NCBI GenBank assembly: GCA_003151815.1
Contig: PLYN01000008.1
Location: 1 to 64,000 of the forward strand
Reading direction: 5' to 3'
Origin: Bacteroidota bacterium
GTDB lineage: Bacteria > Bacteroidota > Bacteroidia > 2-12-FULL-35-15
DNA: 64,000 nucleotides
The notes beneath the pieces are model-generated. The model did not search any database, had not been told where the DNA came from, and saw only the letters and a list, made by a program, of their open reading frames with translations. The position numbers were made by a program, and so were the translations under genes. This document shows positions 25,062 to 34,597 of the stretch, piece after piece. Positions within the stretch are counted from its first letter, which is position 1. Every line of letters starts with the position of its first letter.

Positions 25062-25173
25062 ATCGCTAATTTGAGAATTTGAGAATGAAACAATTTGAGA
25101 ATGACTACGAAAGTATTGTTTTTCGTGTCTTTAAGCGTTATATTTTTATTAAAGGTTTTCAACATATTGGGTC

Positions 25174-25204
25174 AAAAAAAATGCTTCTCGCGAGAGAAGC
25201 ATTT
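25174..25204 (-). terminator. Terminator of rpmH
   Basis: ATGCTTCTC, loop GCGA and GAGAAGCAT form a 9-bp stem, and on the minus strand the hairpin is followed by a run of T. Confidence 0.8.
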
Positions 25205-25248
25205 AAATTATCTAATTTTCAAATTGACACATTTTCAAATTGATTTTT

Positions 25249-25410
25249 CTATTTATGAGTTTTTTCGTCAGATACTGTTAGTTTTTTTCTTCCTTTAGCT
25301 CTGCGAGAAGCTAATACTCTGCGACCATTTGCAGATGCCATTCTTTCACGAAACCCGTGTTTGTTCGTTCTCTTTTTTCTTGATGGCTGGTAAGTGCGTA
25401 ATGCTTTCAT
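25249..25410 (-). CDS. rpmH: 50S ribosomal protein L34
   Basis: 53 residues, the typical L34 length: [20 protein letters not shown] then [24 protein letters not shown], with a short extra tail (TVSDEKTHK). It is a highly basic protein of the large ribosomal subunit. The gene lies alone between carB and the ABC exporter and ends in its own terminator. The usual rnpA partner does not follow here. Confidence 0.97.
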   Translation of the reverse strand: MKALRTYQPSRKKRTNKHGFRERMASANGRRVLASRRAKGRKKLTVSDEKTHK

Positions 25411-25565
25411 TATTTTCCTTATGTTGTGCTCTTCATCATTTGAAGAACTAATTAATATTTTCTATTTCTCAATTCGGGACTGCAAAGATATAAACTTTTT
25501 CTATCCGACAAATTTTTTCTTTAAAACTTCTTAAAGGTTTGTCAGGAATCAGCATAAAAAAACGA

Positions 25566-25573
25566 TACCTTTG
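25566..25573 (+). promoter_or_regulatory. -7 element of ABC exporter gene
   Basis: TACCTTTG is a perfect match to TAnnTTTG, with a TTTG at 25538-25541 as a candidate -33 element. It lies 20 bp before the ATG at 25593 and inside the longer open frame, so the start at 25539 is unlikely. Confidence 0.65.
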
Positions 25574-25592
25574 CAACTTAAATTTTTTAGAT

Positions 25593-27386
25593 ATGGCTAG
25601 AAAGCTCAATGATAACGACGATCTCCCGAAAGCGAAAATCAATAAAACTTCGTTAAAAAAAACCTTGCGGATATTTGAATATGTAGGTACTCACAAATGG
25701 AAACTCTATTTAGGACTTGTTTTTTTGCTATTAACAAGTGCTACGGCATTAATATTCCCATTAATGTTGGGAGATCTGGTTAAAAGTGTGGAGAAAAAAG
25801 ATTTCTCAAAAATAAATGAGATCGGCATATTATTAATGCTTGTGCTTACAGCTCAATCTGTTTTTTCTTATTATAGAATATACCTTTTTGTAAATTATAC
25901 TGAAAATACTTTAGCCTCGCTGCGCCAATCGGTATATGCCCACATTATAAAACTACCCATGACCTTTTTTGGACAAAAACGGGTAGGTGACCTGAATAGC
26001 CGCATGTCGGCGGATATAACGCAAATCCAGGATACCCTTACAACTACGATAGCCGAATTTTTAAGACAATTTTTATTAATTATAGGAGGTATTACTTTAT
26101 TATTGATCATCTCTCCTAAATTAACTTTATTAATGCTTGCCATTGTTCCCATAGTTGCTGTTGCTGCTGTTATTTTCGGACGATTCATCCGGAAAATTTC
26201 ACGGGAAGTTCAGGAAAAAGTTTCCGAATCCAATACCATCATTGAAGAAACACTGCAAGGCATCACAAATGTGAAAGCATTTGCCAATGAGTTTTTTGAA
26301 AACTTAAGATACAAACGCAGCACCGAAGAAATTGTCTTGAAAGCCATCCAGGGTGGAAAATACCGCGGTGCCTTTGCCTCCTTCATCATTTTTTGTTTAT
26401 TTGGTGCTATTGTTTCCGTAATCTGGTATGGCGTAAATCTTGCATCTAAAGGTCAATTATTAATCGGTGATCTGATCTCATTTATCCTCTATTCAGCCTT
26501 TGTAGGCGTATCTTTTGGAGGTATTGCCGAACTGTATGCACAGATCCAAAGAGCTGTTGGTTCCATTGAGCGTGTGTTTGAAATTTTAGATGAGGTACCT
26601 GAAATCCTCAACATCGTTGATCACAGAGAAATTGTTAAACGTATTGAAGGCAATGTAACATTTGAGAACGTTGCTTTCACCTACCCTTCCCGTAAGGAAA
26701 TGCAGGTATTAAAAAATGTTTCGATCGTTGTTAATAAAGGAGAAACTATTGCAGTTGTCGGACCAAGCGGCTCCGGAAAATCAACATTAGCAGCATTGTT
26801 ATTGCGCTTTTATGATCCTGAAAGCGGAAGAATTTTAATCGATGGGCAAGATGCCAAAAGCTATCCCCTCACGGAATTGCGAAACAACATGGCAATCGTA
26901 CCACAAGATGTTTTACTTTTTGGAGGAACGATCAGGGAAAATATTGCTTACGGAAAACCTTCTGCCTCCATTTCTGAAATTGCTGAAGCGGCTCGTAAAG
27001 CCAATGCTTTAGACTTTATTGATAGCTTCCCTGAAAAATTTGAGACCATTGTTGGTGAACGCGGTATGAAACTTTCCGGAGGACAGCGCCAGCGCATTGC
27101 CATTGCACGCGCCGTTTTAAAAGATCCCAGCATTTTAATTTTAGATGAAGCCACCAGCTCACTCGATTCTGAATCCGAACGTTTGGTGCAGGAAGCGCTC
27201 GACAAATTGATGGTTGGACGTACTTCTTTTGTTATTGCCCACCGATTATCCACTATCCGTAAAGCCGATAAAATTATTGTCATTGATAAAGGTGAAGTTA
27301 GAGAAAGTGGAACCCACGAAGAGTTGATGTTAAATGGTAACGGTCTGTATCGCAGCCTTGTGAGGTTACAGATGGAGTTGGCATAG
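25593..27386 (+). CDS. ABC exporter, fused permease-ATPase
   Basis: 597 residues. The six-helix domain (about 30-330) is followed by an ATPase (about 355-595): Walker A GPSGSGKST, Q-loop VPQDVLLF, signature LSGGQRQRIAIAR, Walker B ILILDEATSSLD, H-loop IAHRLST. The extracytoplasmic loops are short, unlike the exporter at 15135. Members close to this type export lipids, peptides or drugs; substrate unknown. Start chosen from the promoter position. Confidence 0.9.
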   Translation: MARKLNDNDDLPKAKINKTSLKKTLRIFEYVGTHKWKLYLGLVFLLLTSATALIFPLMLGDLVKSVEKKDFSKINEIGILLMLVLTAQSVFSYYRIYLFVNYTENTLASLRQSVYAHIIKLPMTFFGQKRVGDLNSRMSADITQIQDTLTTTIAEFLRQFLLIIGGITLLLIISPKLTLLMLAIVPIVAVAAVIFGRFIRKISREVQEKVSESNTIIEETLQGITNVKAFANEFFENLRYKRSTEEIVLKAIQGGKYRGAFASFIIFCLFGAIVSVIWYGVNLASKGQLLIGDLISFILYSAFVGVSFGGIAELYAQIQRAVGSIERVFEILDEVPEILNIVDHREIVKRIEGNVTFENVAFTYPSRKEMQVLKNVSIVVNKGETIAVVGPSGSGKSTLAALLLRFYDPESGRILIDGQDAKSYPLTELRNNMAIVPQDVLLFGGTIRENIAYGKPSASISEIAEAARKANALDFIDSFPEKFETIVGERGMKLSGGQRQRIAIARAVLKDPSILILDEATSSLDSESERLVQEALDKLMVGRTSFVIAHRLSTIRKADKIIVIDKGEVRESGTHEELMLNGNGLYRSLVRLQMELA

Positions 27387-27548
27387 TTTAAATTGGAAAG
27401 CGAAACATAAATTTCTCAGGTACGTATTAGTGTACTTCAAATAATCATTTCAATTGATTTGTCTGCAATGAAGCATCTTGCTCATCGAAATTAAGATTTT
27501 TCGTTGCAACAAAATGACAAAAGAAAAATTTGATTAAGCTTAATTAAT

Positions 27549-28262
27549 ATGGGAATAAAATCAACTTTAATAATTCTTTTCCTTCTGATTATCACTACTA
27601 ATTCTTTTTCCCAATACAAAGTACCCGAAAATTATACCGGCCAATGGATCACTAAATACGATAACGGTATTATTCGCAGTAAAGAAAATTATAAAAACGG
27701 ACTTGAAGATGGTGAACAAATTGGATATTATAAAAATGGAGAAATCTGGGTTACGAAAAAATTCGTAAACGGAGAAGCTGATGGTGAATGGTTTTCTTAT
27801 TATGAAAACGGAAAAATTTGGACACAGAAAAAATTTATTGAAGGGACGGAAGACGGCGAATGGATTTTCTATTTCGAGAATGGACAAATAGATTCTAAAA
27901 AAATATATGAGAATGGAAGAGTGAAGAACGGAGAATTTATAAGTTATTATGAAAACGGAAAAATAAAAGAAAAAGGATTTTTTAAAAATGGAGAGCTGAA
28001 TGGTAGCTATTTTAGATATTACGAAAATGGGGAAATAAAACGAAAAGACAATTTGCTCAATGGAAGATTAGAAGGCGAAATGATTTATTATGATGAAAAA
28101 TGCAGAGTAATCAAAACGAGTACCTGGGTTGATGAAAAAGAAACAAATATTGTAGAATATAAGGAACAAATTGTTGAAAAAAAATTACAACCTGTTAACA
28201 CAACACCCAAAAATAAAACTCAATCTAAAAAAAACAAAACCCCATCTAAAAACAAAACTTAG
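27549..28262 (+). CDS. Exported MORN-repeat protein (YwqK-like)
   Basis: 237 residues with a signal peptide (1-21, cleaved near NSFSQ). Seven to eight repeats of about 23 residues follow, each with the pattern YYENGKI....F.NG...GEW (MORN_2 type), then a Lys/Thr/Asn-rich tail. MORN_2 proteins are surface or periplasmic structural proteins in Bacteroidota; the label antitoxin YwqK comes from a Bacillus family and does not imply a toxin pair here. No toxin gene is adjacent. Related in design to 59042. Confidence 0.75.
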   Translation: MGIKSTLIILFLLIITTNSFSQYKVPENYTGQWITKYDNGIIRSKENYKNGLEDGEQIGYYKNGEIWVTKKFVNGEADGEWFSYYENGKIWTQKKFIEGTEDGEWIFYFENGQIDSKKIYENGRVKNGEFISYYENGKIKEKGFFKNGELNGSYFRYYENGEIKRKDNLLNGRLEGEMIYYDEKCRVIKTSTWVDEKETNIVEYKEQIVEKKLQPVNTTPKNKTQSKKNKTPSKNKT

Positions 28263-28268
28263 TAATAA

Positions 28269-29225
28269 TTAACCATTATTCACCACACCCATTGCACAAA
28301 ATTTATCAATGCGTTGTTTCACGCGCTCTTTAGGGTTTAATTTTTCAAGCGTGTCAATGTGTTTTAAAATTTCATCTTTTACAGTTTTAAATGTTGCAAT
28401 GTGATCTGTATGTGCCCCACCTAACGGTTCCAGGATAACTCCATCAATTAATTTGTTTTCAAGCATATCTTTCGGAGTCAATTTCAAAGCTTCTGCAGCA
28501 CGTTCTTTATTATTCCAGTTTCTCCATAAAATAGACGAGCACGATTCAGGTGAAATAACCGAATACCAAGTGTTTTCAAGCATCAACACGCGGTCGCCAA
28601 TGGCAATACCCAAAGCACCACCAGATGCGCCTTCACCAATAACAATGCAAATAACCGGAACTTTTAATTGAGACATTTCTAACAAGTTACGCGCAATAGC
28701 TTCACCTTGTCCGCGCTCCTCAGCTTCTATGCCCGGAAAAGCTCCGGGAGTATCAATAAATGTAACAATGGGTTTATTGAATTTTTCGGCTAATTTCATT
28801 AATCGCAAAGCTTTGCGATACCCTTCAGGGTTAGCCATTCCGAAGTTACGTATTTGTCGCATTTTGGTATTGATACCTTTTTGTTGACCAATGAACATAA
28901 CTGTTTTACCATCCACACTGCCGAAGCCTCCTACCATTGCTTTGTCATCTTTTACCGTGCGATCGCCATGCAATTCCATAAAAGTACCATTGGTTACGTA
29001 ATCAATATAAGCCAAAGTATAGGGTCTGTCCGGATGCCTTGAAACCTGCACACGTTGCCAAGGGGTAAGATTTCCGTATATTTCGGCACGTGTTTCTTTT
29101 ATCTTTTCTTCAATTTCTTCAGAGGTTTTTATAATATCAACACCACTTTTCACACCTACCTGTTTTACCTTTTCCAGTTGCTCAATTAATTCCGCAATCG
29201 GTTTTTCAAAGTCTAAATAATTCAT
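28269..29225 (-). CDS. accA: Acetyl-CoA carboxylase carboxyltransferase, alpha subunit
   Basis: 318 residues, the full family length. AccA with AccD moves the carboxyl group from biotin to acetyl-CoA to make malonyl-CoA for fatty acid synthesis. Characteristic segments are present: [13 protein letters not shown] at the start, [44 protein letters not shown] and [16 protein letters not shown]. The gene converges on the MORN gene with 6 bp between their stops. Confidence 0.96.
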   Translation of the reverse strand: MNYLDFEKPIAELIEQLEKVKQVGVKSGVDIIKTSEEIEEKIKETRAEIYGNLTPWQRVQVSRHPDRPYTLAYIDYVTNGTFMELHGDRTVKDDKAMVGGFGSVDGKTVMFIGQQKGINTKMRQIRNFGMANPEGYRKALRLMKLAEKFNKPIVTFIDTPGAFPGIEAEERGQGEAIARNLLEMSQLKVPVICIVIGEGASGGALGIAIGDRVLMLENTWYSVISPESCSSILWRNWNNKERAAEALKLTPKDMLENKLIDGVILEPLGGAHTDHIATFKTVKDEILKHIDTLEKLNPKERVKQRIDKFCAMGVVNNG

Positions 29226-29377
29226 TGATCTTTTTTTTGGGAGTGCTAAAATACAAAATATAAGTTGAAAAGTTCAAAGTTTAAATTTCAAAGTTTAACT
29301 ACATTATATTCTTCATCCGAATCACCTTCCAATAAAATTACGAACTTCGCAATTCGATTTTTTACCCTATTTCAATT

Positions 29378-30205
29378 ATGATAACATTTCCAAACGCTAA
29401 AATAAATATAGGACTCAATATTATTGAAAAACGAAACGACGGTTATCATTCCATCGAAAGCGTTTTTTATCCGATTGGATTATGTGATGCCTTGGAGGTA
29501 ATTGAAAATAATGAAGCAGGCAATGAACGGATTGTTTTTACATCATCAGGAATTGAAATACCCGGAAATGCAAATGACAATTTATGTTGGTTTGCTTATC
29601 ATTTGGTTGCCACCGACTATCATTTACCAAATGTAAAAGTTCATCTGCATAAAAACATACCTATTGGAGCCGGCTTGGGAGGCGGATCTGCGGATGCTGC
29701 CTTCTTTATCCGATTGCTAAATGATAAATTTGAATTAGGTATTTCCTGGGGCGAAATGCATAATTATGCTCGTCAGCTTGGAAGTGATTGCTCTTTTTTT
29801 ATAAGTAATAAACCGGCTTTCGCAGAAGGGAGAGGCGATCAATATGAATCTATGAAATTAGATCTGAGCAATTATTTCATTGCATTGGTTTATCCAAATA
29901 TTCATATCAATACTGCGAAAGCATATAGCGGTGTAATTCCAAAACCACCAACACGTTCATTGGAAAATAACATCTTAAATTTACCGATAGAGCAATGGGA
30001 AAATTTTATTCATAATGATTTTGAAGATTCTATTTTTCCTCAATTTCCGGAAATAAAAAAAATAAAAGAACAACTTTATTTATCGGGTGCAGTATATGCA
30101 GCTATGAGTGGCAGCGGCTCTTCGGTTTATGGAATTTTTAAAAAGCAAACAAATTTGAAGAACAGTTTTCAAAATTGTTTTGTCTATGAAAGTTCAAAAT
30201 TATAA
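29378..30205 (+). CDS. ispE: 4-diphosphocytidyl-2-C-methyl-D-erythritol kinase
   Basis: 275 residues. A GHMP kinase of the MEP isoprenoid pathway. It begins with MITFPNAKINIGLNIIEKRNDGYH, has the ATP-binding motif PIGAGLGGGSADAAF (about 96-110) and the third motif MSGSGSSVYG near 245. It is divergent from accA, with 152 bp between them that include a GTTCAAAGTTTAAA repeat. Confidence 0.96.
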   Translation: MITFPNAKINIGLNIIEKRNDGYHSIESVFYPIGLCDALEVIENNEAGNERIVFTSSGIEIPGNANDNLCWFAYHLVATDYHLPNVKVHLHKNIPIGAGLGGGSADAAFFIRLLNDKFELGISWGEMHNYARQLGSDCSFFISNKPAFAEGRGDQYESMKLDLSNYFIALVYPNIHINTAKAYSGVIPKPPTRSLENNILNLPIEQWENFIHNDFEDSIFPQFPEIKKIKEQLYLSGAVYAAMSGSGSSVYGIFKKQTNLKNSFQNCFVYESSKL

Positions 30206-30293
30206 AGTTTAAAGTTGAAGTACTTTGTTTATAAAATTCTGAAATATCAGCCTTGAGCTACGCAACTTTAAACTTTCTAAATTAAACTTTGAA

Positions 30294-31370
30294 CTATTTT
30301 TGTGCTTTCTTCAAAAGGAACCAGGCTAAAAAGCTAAATATTACATTTGGAATCCAAACGGCAACCAAAGGAGATACCAGGCCACCTGCCGCAAACGTAG
30401 TACTCACTTGCATAAACATGATGAAAGTAAAGCTGATAAGGATACCCAATCCGATGTGCATCCCTATCCCACCGCGTACTTTCCTGCTTGCAATGGAAAC
30501 GCCGATCAATGTTAGAATAAATGTTGCGAATGGAAAAGCGATGCGCCTGTATTTTTCGATCTCATATAACTCAATGTTATTAGAGCCTTTCAAGCGTTCG
30601 GAATCAATATATAGATTAAGTTGATTGTAATCCATCGTTTCAACGGTATTGTCCTTTCGTCCAAACTCTTCAGGTGTAAAGGCTAAAACAGTATCAATTT
30701 TAGCACCTTTTCTTATAGATTCTTTCATTCCATTAATGTTCCGAATATAATAATTATTAATTTTCCAATCGTTTTTTATACTGTCCCACTTAATGCTTTC
30801 TGCAATTAATTTGTAATATAATTGTCCACTTTTAAATTTTTCAATGGAGAATTTATATCCTGTATTTTCTTCTGTACTGTATCTTTCCAAATAAATATAA
30901 GTGCCGGGAGATAATTGAATATGGATATTTCTATCACGATTATAAAATTCGCTTTTAATGTATTTATCTTCGAAAGCTATCCGTTTTTTGGTAGCATGAG
31001 GGATCACAAAATTATTAAGGTATAGCGATAATAGCGCAATTACAGTTGCAGAAAGCATGTAAGGAAAAAGTAATCTCCTGTAGCTGACACCGCTACTCAG
31101 AATAGCAACAATTTCGGTACGGCTAGCCATTTTAGAAGTAAATAATATTACTGCAATAAATGTAAATAGCGGACTGAATAAATTAACAAAATAAGGAATA
31201 AAATTAAAATAGAAATCCACCACTATGGCTCTGAGTGGTGCTTCTTTCTGGATAAAATCTTCAATTTTTTCGGAAATATCAAACACCACCACGATCATAA
31301 TGATGAGCGCCATTGAGAAGAAAAATGTTCCCAAAAACTTTTTAATGATATAGGTGTCTAGTGTTTTCAT
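30294..31370 (-). CDS. LPS export permease, LptF/LptG family (YjgP/YjgQ)
   Basis: 358 residues. Three membrane helices at the N-terminus (about 12-32, 55-75, 100-120), a periplasmic beta-jellyroll-like domain (130-270) and three helices at the end match the YjgP/YjgQ family, which with LptB moves lipopolysaccharide out of the inner membrane. MASRTEIVAILSSGVSYRRLL is the typical conserved loop. Whether it is F or G cannot be told. Downstream of tgt, with a REP-like palindrome in the 58-bp gap. Confidence 0.88.
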   Translation of the reverse strand: MKTLDTYIIKKFLGTFFFSMALIIMIVVVFDISEKIEDFIQKEAPLRAIVVDFYFNFIPYFVNLFSPLFTFIAVILFTSKMASRTEIVAILSSGVSYRRLLFPYMLSATVIALLSLYLNNFVIPHATKKRIAFEDKYIKSEFYNRDRNIHIQLSPGTYIYLERYSTEENTGYKFSIEKFKSGQLYYKLIAESIKWDSIKNDWKINNYYIRNINGMKESIRKGAKIDTVLAFTPEEFGRKDNTVETMDYNQLNLYIDSERLKGSNNIELYEIEKYRRIAFPFATFILTLIGVSIASRKVRGGIGMHIGLGILISFTFIMFMQVSTTFAAGGLVSPLVAVWIPNVIFSFLAWFLLKKAQK

Positions 31371-31373
31371 TTT

Positions 31374-31410
31374 ACCTCACCCCCAACCCCTCTCCAATTG
31401 GAGAGGGGAG
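31374..31410. repeat. REP-like CCTCTCC palindrome 1
   Basis: ACCTCACCCCCAACCCCTCTCC then the perfect 22-bp palindrome CCCCTCTCC-AATT-GGAGAGGGG (31387-31408). Lies four bases upstream of the lptF/G start codon. Confidence 0.75.
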
Positions 31411-31428
31411 TGTTGGCGTCTTACGTTT

Positions 31429-32559
31429 TTATAATCTTTTATCCATTTGTTTAACCATTTTATCTTTCCATTCTCTGAATGTTCCCAATACAATTTGATT
31501 TCGGCCTTCTCCCACCAACCACAAATAAAAAGCCAAATTATGAATGCTCGCTATTTGTGCGCCCAACAATTCCTTTGAATGTACTAAGTGCCTTAAATAG
31601 GCTTTAGAATATTCTCTATCAACATATGAAGTTCCGTTTTCATCCAATGGCGAAAAATCGTTTTTCCATTTTTCATTTTTAATATTGATCATACCATTTT
31701 GGGTGTATAGCAATCCGTGTCGGGCATTGCGGGTAGGTAACACACAATCGAACATATCAATACCTAAGGCGATGTTCTCTAAAATATTTATTGGAGTGCC
31801 TACACCCATTAGGTATCGGGGTTTATCGGCCGGTAAAATATTACAAACTATTTCAGTCATGGCGTACATTTCTTCGGCAGGTTCTCCAACTGATAATCCG
31901 CCAATAGCGTTACCTTCGCGGTTTTGAGCGGCAATAAATTCGGCCGATTTTTCTCGTAGATCTTTATAAACGCTCCCTTGCACAATAGGGAAAAGCGTTT
32001 GAGAAAATCCGTACTTCCCTTCTGTATTATCAAAACGATCGCAGCAACGTTTTAACCAGCGGTGTGTCATGTCAAGCGATTTTTTTGCATAATCATATTC
32101 GCAGGGATATGGTGTACATTCATCAAAAGCCATAATGATATCCGCTCCGATGGTTCTTTGAATATCCATCACACTTTCCGGACTAAAAAAATGTTTACTT
32201 CCATCGATATGTGATGTAAATTTTGCACCTTCCTCGGTTAGCTTGCGCTGATTGGATAATGAATATACCTGATAACCACCGCTATCAGTGAGCAAAGGCT
32301 TGTCCCACCCGTTAAATTTGTGCAAACCACCTGCTTTTTCAATAACATCCAGTCCGGGACGCAAATATAAATGATAGGTATTTCCTAAAATAATTTGTGC
32401 TTTTATATCGTCTTTTAATTCCCTTTGATGAACTGCCTTTACAGTGCCGGCAGTCCCTACGGGCATAAATATAGGAGTTTGTATCATGCCATGATCGGTA
32501 AGGATCTCTCCTGCCCTTGCTTTGCTGTTTTTATCGGTATGTGATACTTTAAATTTCAT
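31429..32559 (-). CDS. tgt: tRNA-guanine (preQ1) transglycosylase
   Basis: 376 residues from the ATG at 32559 (an ATG four codons upstream is also possible). It exchanges guanine-34 for preQ1 in Asp, Asn, His and Tyr tRNAs. Core motifs are present: TDSGGYQVYSLS, the active-site FDCVLPTRNARHG and IHNLAFYLWL. The three zinc-ligand Cys normally found as CxCxxC after SPLD are missing (here NGTSYVDREYSKAYLRHL), while the His of SIHNL remains. Upstream of lptF/G on the same strand. Confidence 0.93.
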   Translation of the reverse strand: MKFKVSHTDKNSKARAGEILTDHGMIQTPIFMPVGTAGTVKAVHQRELKDDIKAQIILGNTYHLYLRPGLDVIEKAGGLHKFNGWDKPLLTDSGGYQVYSLSNQRKLTEEGAKFTSHIDGSKHFFSPESVMDIQRTIGADIIMAFDECTPYPCEYDYAKKSLDMTHRWLKRCCDRFDNTEGKYGFSQTLFPIVQGSVYKDLREKSAEFIAAQNREGNAIGGLSVGEPAEEMYAMTEIVCNILPADKPRYLMGVGTPINILENIALGIDMFDCVLPTRNARHGLLYTQNGMINIKNEKWKNDFSPLDENGTSYVDREYSKAYLRHLVHSKELLGAQIASIHNLAFYLWLVGEGRNQIVLGTFREWKDKMVKQMDKRL

Positions 32560-32630
32560 AAAAAAATTCACGAATTATGAATCTAAACACCTTATACTAC
32601 TATAATTTACAGATCCTAGTAGCCATCACA

Positions 32631-32664
32631 ATTCGTAATTCGCCTCTATTCGTAATTCGTAGAA
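32631..32664. repeat. ATTCGTAATTCG direct repeat cluster
   Basis: Two copies of ATTCGTAATTCG separated by CCTCT and followed by TAG. The same arrangement occurs at 42340-42371, and a degenerate form lies at 32569. Confidence 0.6.
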
Positions 32665-32730
32665 TCAAATTGTTAATTACTTTGTTTAAATCCTGCCAAA
32701 GATAACACATTAGCATAGAAGAGTTAAATC

Positions 32731-32738
32731 TATTTTTG
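32731..32738 (+). promoter_or_regulatory. -7 element of glycosyltransferase gene
   Basis: TATTTTTG matches TAnnTTTG and lies 44 bp before the ATG at 32783. Confidence 0.45.
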
Positions 32739-32782
32739 TAAACTAAACGGTTAGACTTTCTTATGTAAGAAATTATAGATTT

Positions 32783-33919
32783 ATGAATTTATCATCGTTT
32801 ACAACTATTTCTTTTGGCTTAATTATTTTTGTGGTGTTTATCATAGGGCTATCCATGCAACTATGGTATTATATTTATTTTTTCAGCAAGTTAGCATTTT
32901 ATAAAAAAACTGAGCCGGCACCTTATACTCCGCCGGCATCAATTATTATTTGTGCGCGCAACGAAGATGATAATCTCGTTAATTTTTTACCTTTTATTTT
33001 TGAGCAGGATTATCCCGAATATGAAGTGGTAGTTGTAAATGATTGTTCATTTGACAATACTGCCGATCTTTTGGAAGAGTTGAGTAAAAAATATAACAAT
33101 CTGAAAATTGTTACCATCAAAGAATCGAAAAACCATACGCATGGTAAAAAAGTAGCATTAATGATGGGCATTAAAGGTTCATCCTACGAGCATTTATTGC
33201 TTACAGATGCTGATTGCAAACCCAATAGTAAAGACTGGCTGCGTAATATGATGCAACATTTCAATACAAAAACTGAAATTGTTCTTGGTTATGGTGCTTA
33301 TGAAAAACAAAAAGGGTTTTTAAATAAAATTATCCGTTTCGATACGTTCATGATCGCGTTGCAATATTTATCATTTGCTCTGGCAGGTAAAACATATATG
33401 GGAATAGGCAGGAATCTGGCTTATACCAAATCATTATTTTTTCAGATAAAAGGTTTTGCTTCTCATTATCATATTGAATCCGGTGATGATGACCTATTTG
33501 TGAATGAGGCAGCAACCAAACACAATACCAAAATTGAAGTTAGCATTAACAGCCACACAGTTTCACGACCCAAGAAAACATTTAAAGAATGGTTTCGGCA
33601 AAAGCGCAGACACCTCACTACTTACAAGCATTACAACGCTGCAAGCAAAGCAAGAATTGGCATGCTTAGCTTTAGCCAATATTTATTTTTTGCTTCCTTC
33701 ATTATATTAATAGCACTTCAATTTGAGCCAATAATTGTGGTAACGCTTTTTGGATTGCGATTGTTAATCCAAATTATTATCTTTAACAACTCAATGAGTT
33801 TGTTATCCGAAAAGGATTTATTAGTATTTTCGCCTCTTATAGAAATGGCTTTATTGATAATTTATCCGATGATTACAATTTCAAACATTTTTATTAAAAA
33901 AAATAAATGGACGAATTAG
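32783..33919 (+). CDS. Family 2 glycosyltransferase, membrane-bound
   Basis: 378 residues. One membrane helix at about 8-32, a GT-A domain (about 45-270) with IIICARNEDDN, VVVNDCSFDNT, TDADCKP (DxD-like) and the QKRRH motif near 270 (WFRQKRRHLTTYKHY), then two or three C-terminal helices. The QxxRW-like RQKRRH suggests a processive or polymer-type enzyme. It overlaps the next sigma gene by 13 bases. Confidence 0.88.
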   Translation: MNLSSFTTISFGLIIFVVFIIGLSMQLWYYIYFFSKLAFYKKTEPAPYTPPASIIICARNEDDNLVNFLPFIFEQDYPEYEVVVVNDCSFDNTADLLEELSKKYNNLKIVTIKESKNHTHGKKVALMMGIKGSSYEHLLLTDADCKPNSKDWLRNMMQHFNTKTEIVLGYGAYEKQKGFLNKIIRFDTFMIALQYLSFALAGKTYMGIGRNLAYTKSLFFQIKGFASHYHIESGDDDLFVNEAATKHNTKIEVSINSHTVSRPKKTFKEWFRQKRRHLTTYKHYNAASKARIGMLSFSQYLFFASFIILIALQFEPIIVVTLFGLRLLIQIIIFNNSMSLLSEKDLLVFSPLIEMALLIIYPMITISNIFIKKNKWTN

Positions 33920-34524
33920 AAAGCAACCCCAATTTATCCGTAAAAGCAGTTTACGATTATAATTTAATTCGTTCTGCACTTGATTTAGGTGACCAAAAAG
34001 CATACGCCGAATTAATGGGTCGTTACCGCGATTCGGTTTACTTTATGTTGCTTAAGATGGTGAACAATAAAGATGATGCCGATGATCTAACGATCGAAGC
34101 TTTTGGTAAGGCTTTCAAACGATTGAACCAATACACACCCACTTACGCATTTAGTACCTGGTTATTTAAAATTGCTTCGAATAATTGCATTGATTTTATC
34201 CGCAGAAAAAAAATGGTGACGTATTCCATCGACAGGACTTTCGAAAATGAAGAAGGTGGCAAGATGAGTATCGACATTAAAGCGGATGGATTAAACCCGG
34301 AGGAAGATATGGTGAAGAAGCAGAAGGTGAAGTTGATGCATGACGTGGTGGATAAATTAAAACCACGTTACAGAGTACTGGTTGAATTGCGTTATTTTGA
34401 TGAACTGTCGTACGAAGAAATTGCCGAGAAACTTGAATTACCGATAGGTACCGTGAAAGCTCAATTATTCCGTGCAAGAGAATTTTTAGCAAATATCATG
34501 AAGAATAACGAAGGGAAGATTTAG
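33907..34524 (+). CDS. ECF-type RNA polymerase sigma factor
   Basis: 205 residues. Region 2 spans about 35-105 (MVNNKDDADDLTIEAFGKAFKRLNQYTPTYAFSTWLFKIASNNCIDFIRR) and region 4 about 140-200 (LKPRYRVLVELRYFDELSYEEIAEKLELPIGTVKAQLFRAREFL). It overlaps the glycosyltransferase gene, so both share a transcript. No anti-sigma gene is adjacent. Its TAG stop is directly followed by a REP-like palindrome. Confidence 0.93.
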   Translation: MDELESNPNLSVKAVYDYNLIRSALDLGDQKAYAELMGRYRDSVYFMLLKMVNNKDDADDLTIEAFGKAFKRLNQYTPTYAFSTWLFKIASNNCIDFIRRKKMVTYSIDRTFENEEGGKMSIDIKADGLNPEEDMVKKQKVKLMHDVVDKLKPRYRVLVELRYFDELSYEEIAEKLELPIGTVKAQLFRAREFLANIMKNNEGKI

Positions 34525-34561
34525 ACCTCACCCTCTTCCCCTCTCCAATTGGAGAGGGGTG
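34524..34561. repeat. REP-like CCTCTCC palindrome 2
   Basis: Begins right at the stop codon of the sigma gene (TAGACCTCACC). CCCCTCTCC-AATT-GGAGAGGGG at 34538-34559 is identical to the palindrome at 31387. Confidence 0.75.
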
Positions 34562-34597
34562 TGTTATAAATTATAATCCCATTCACAAATTTCAATT

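Noticed and set aside
27549-28262. Toxin-antitoxin pair, from the YwqK-like MORN protein
   Set aside because: No toxin gene is adjacent and the protein has a signal peptide.
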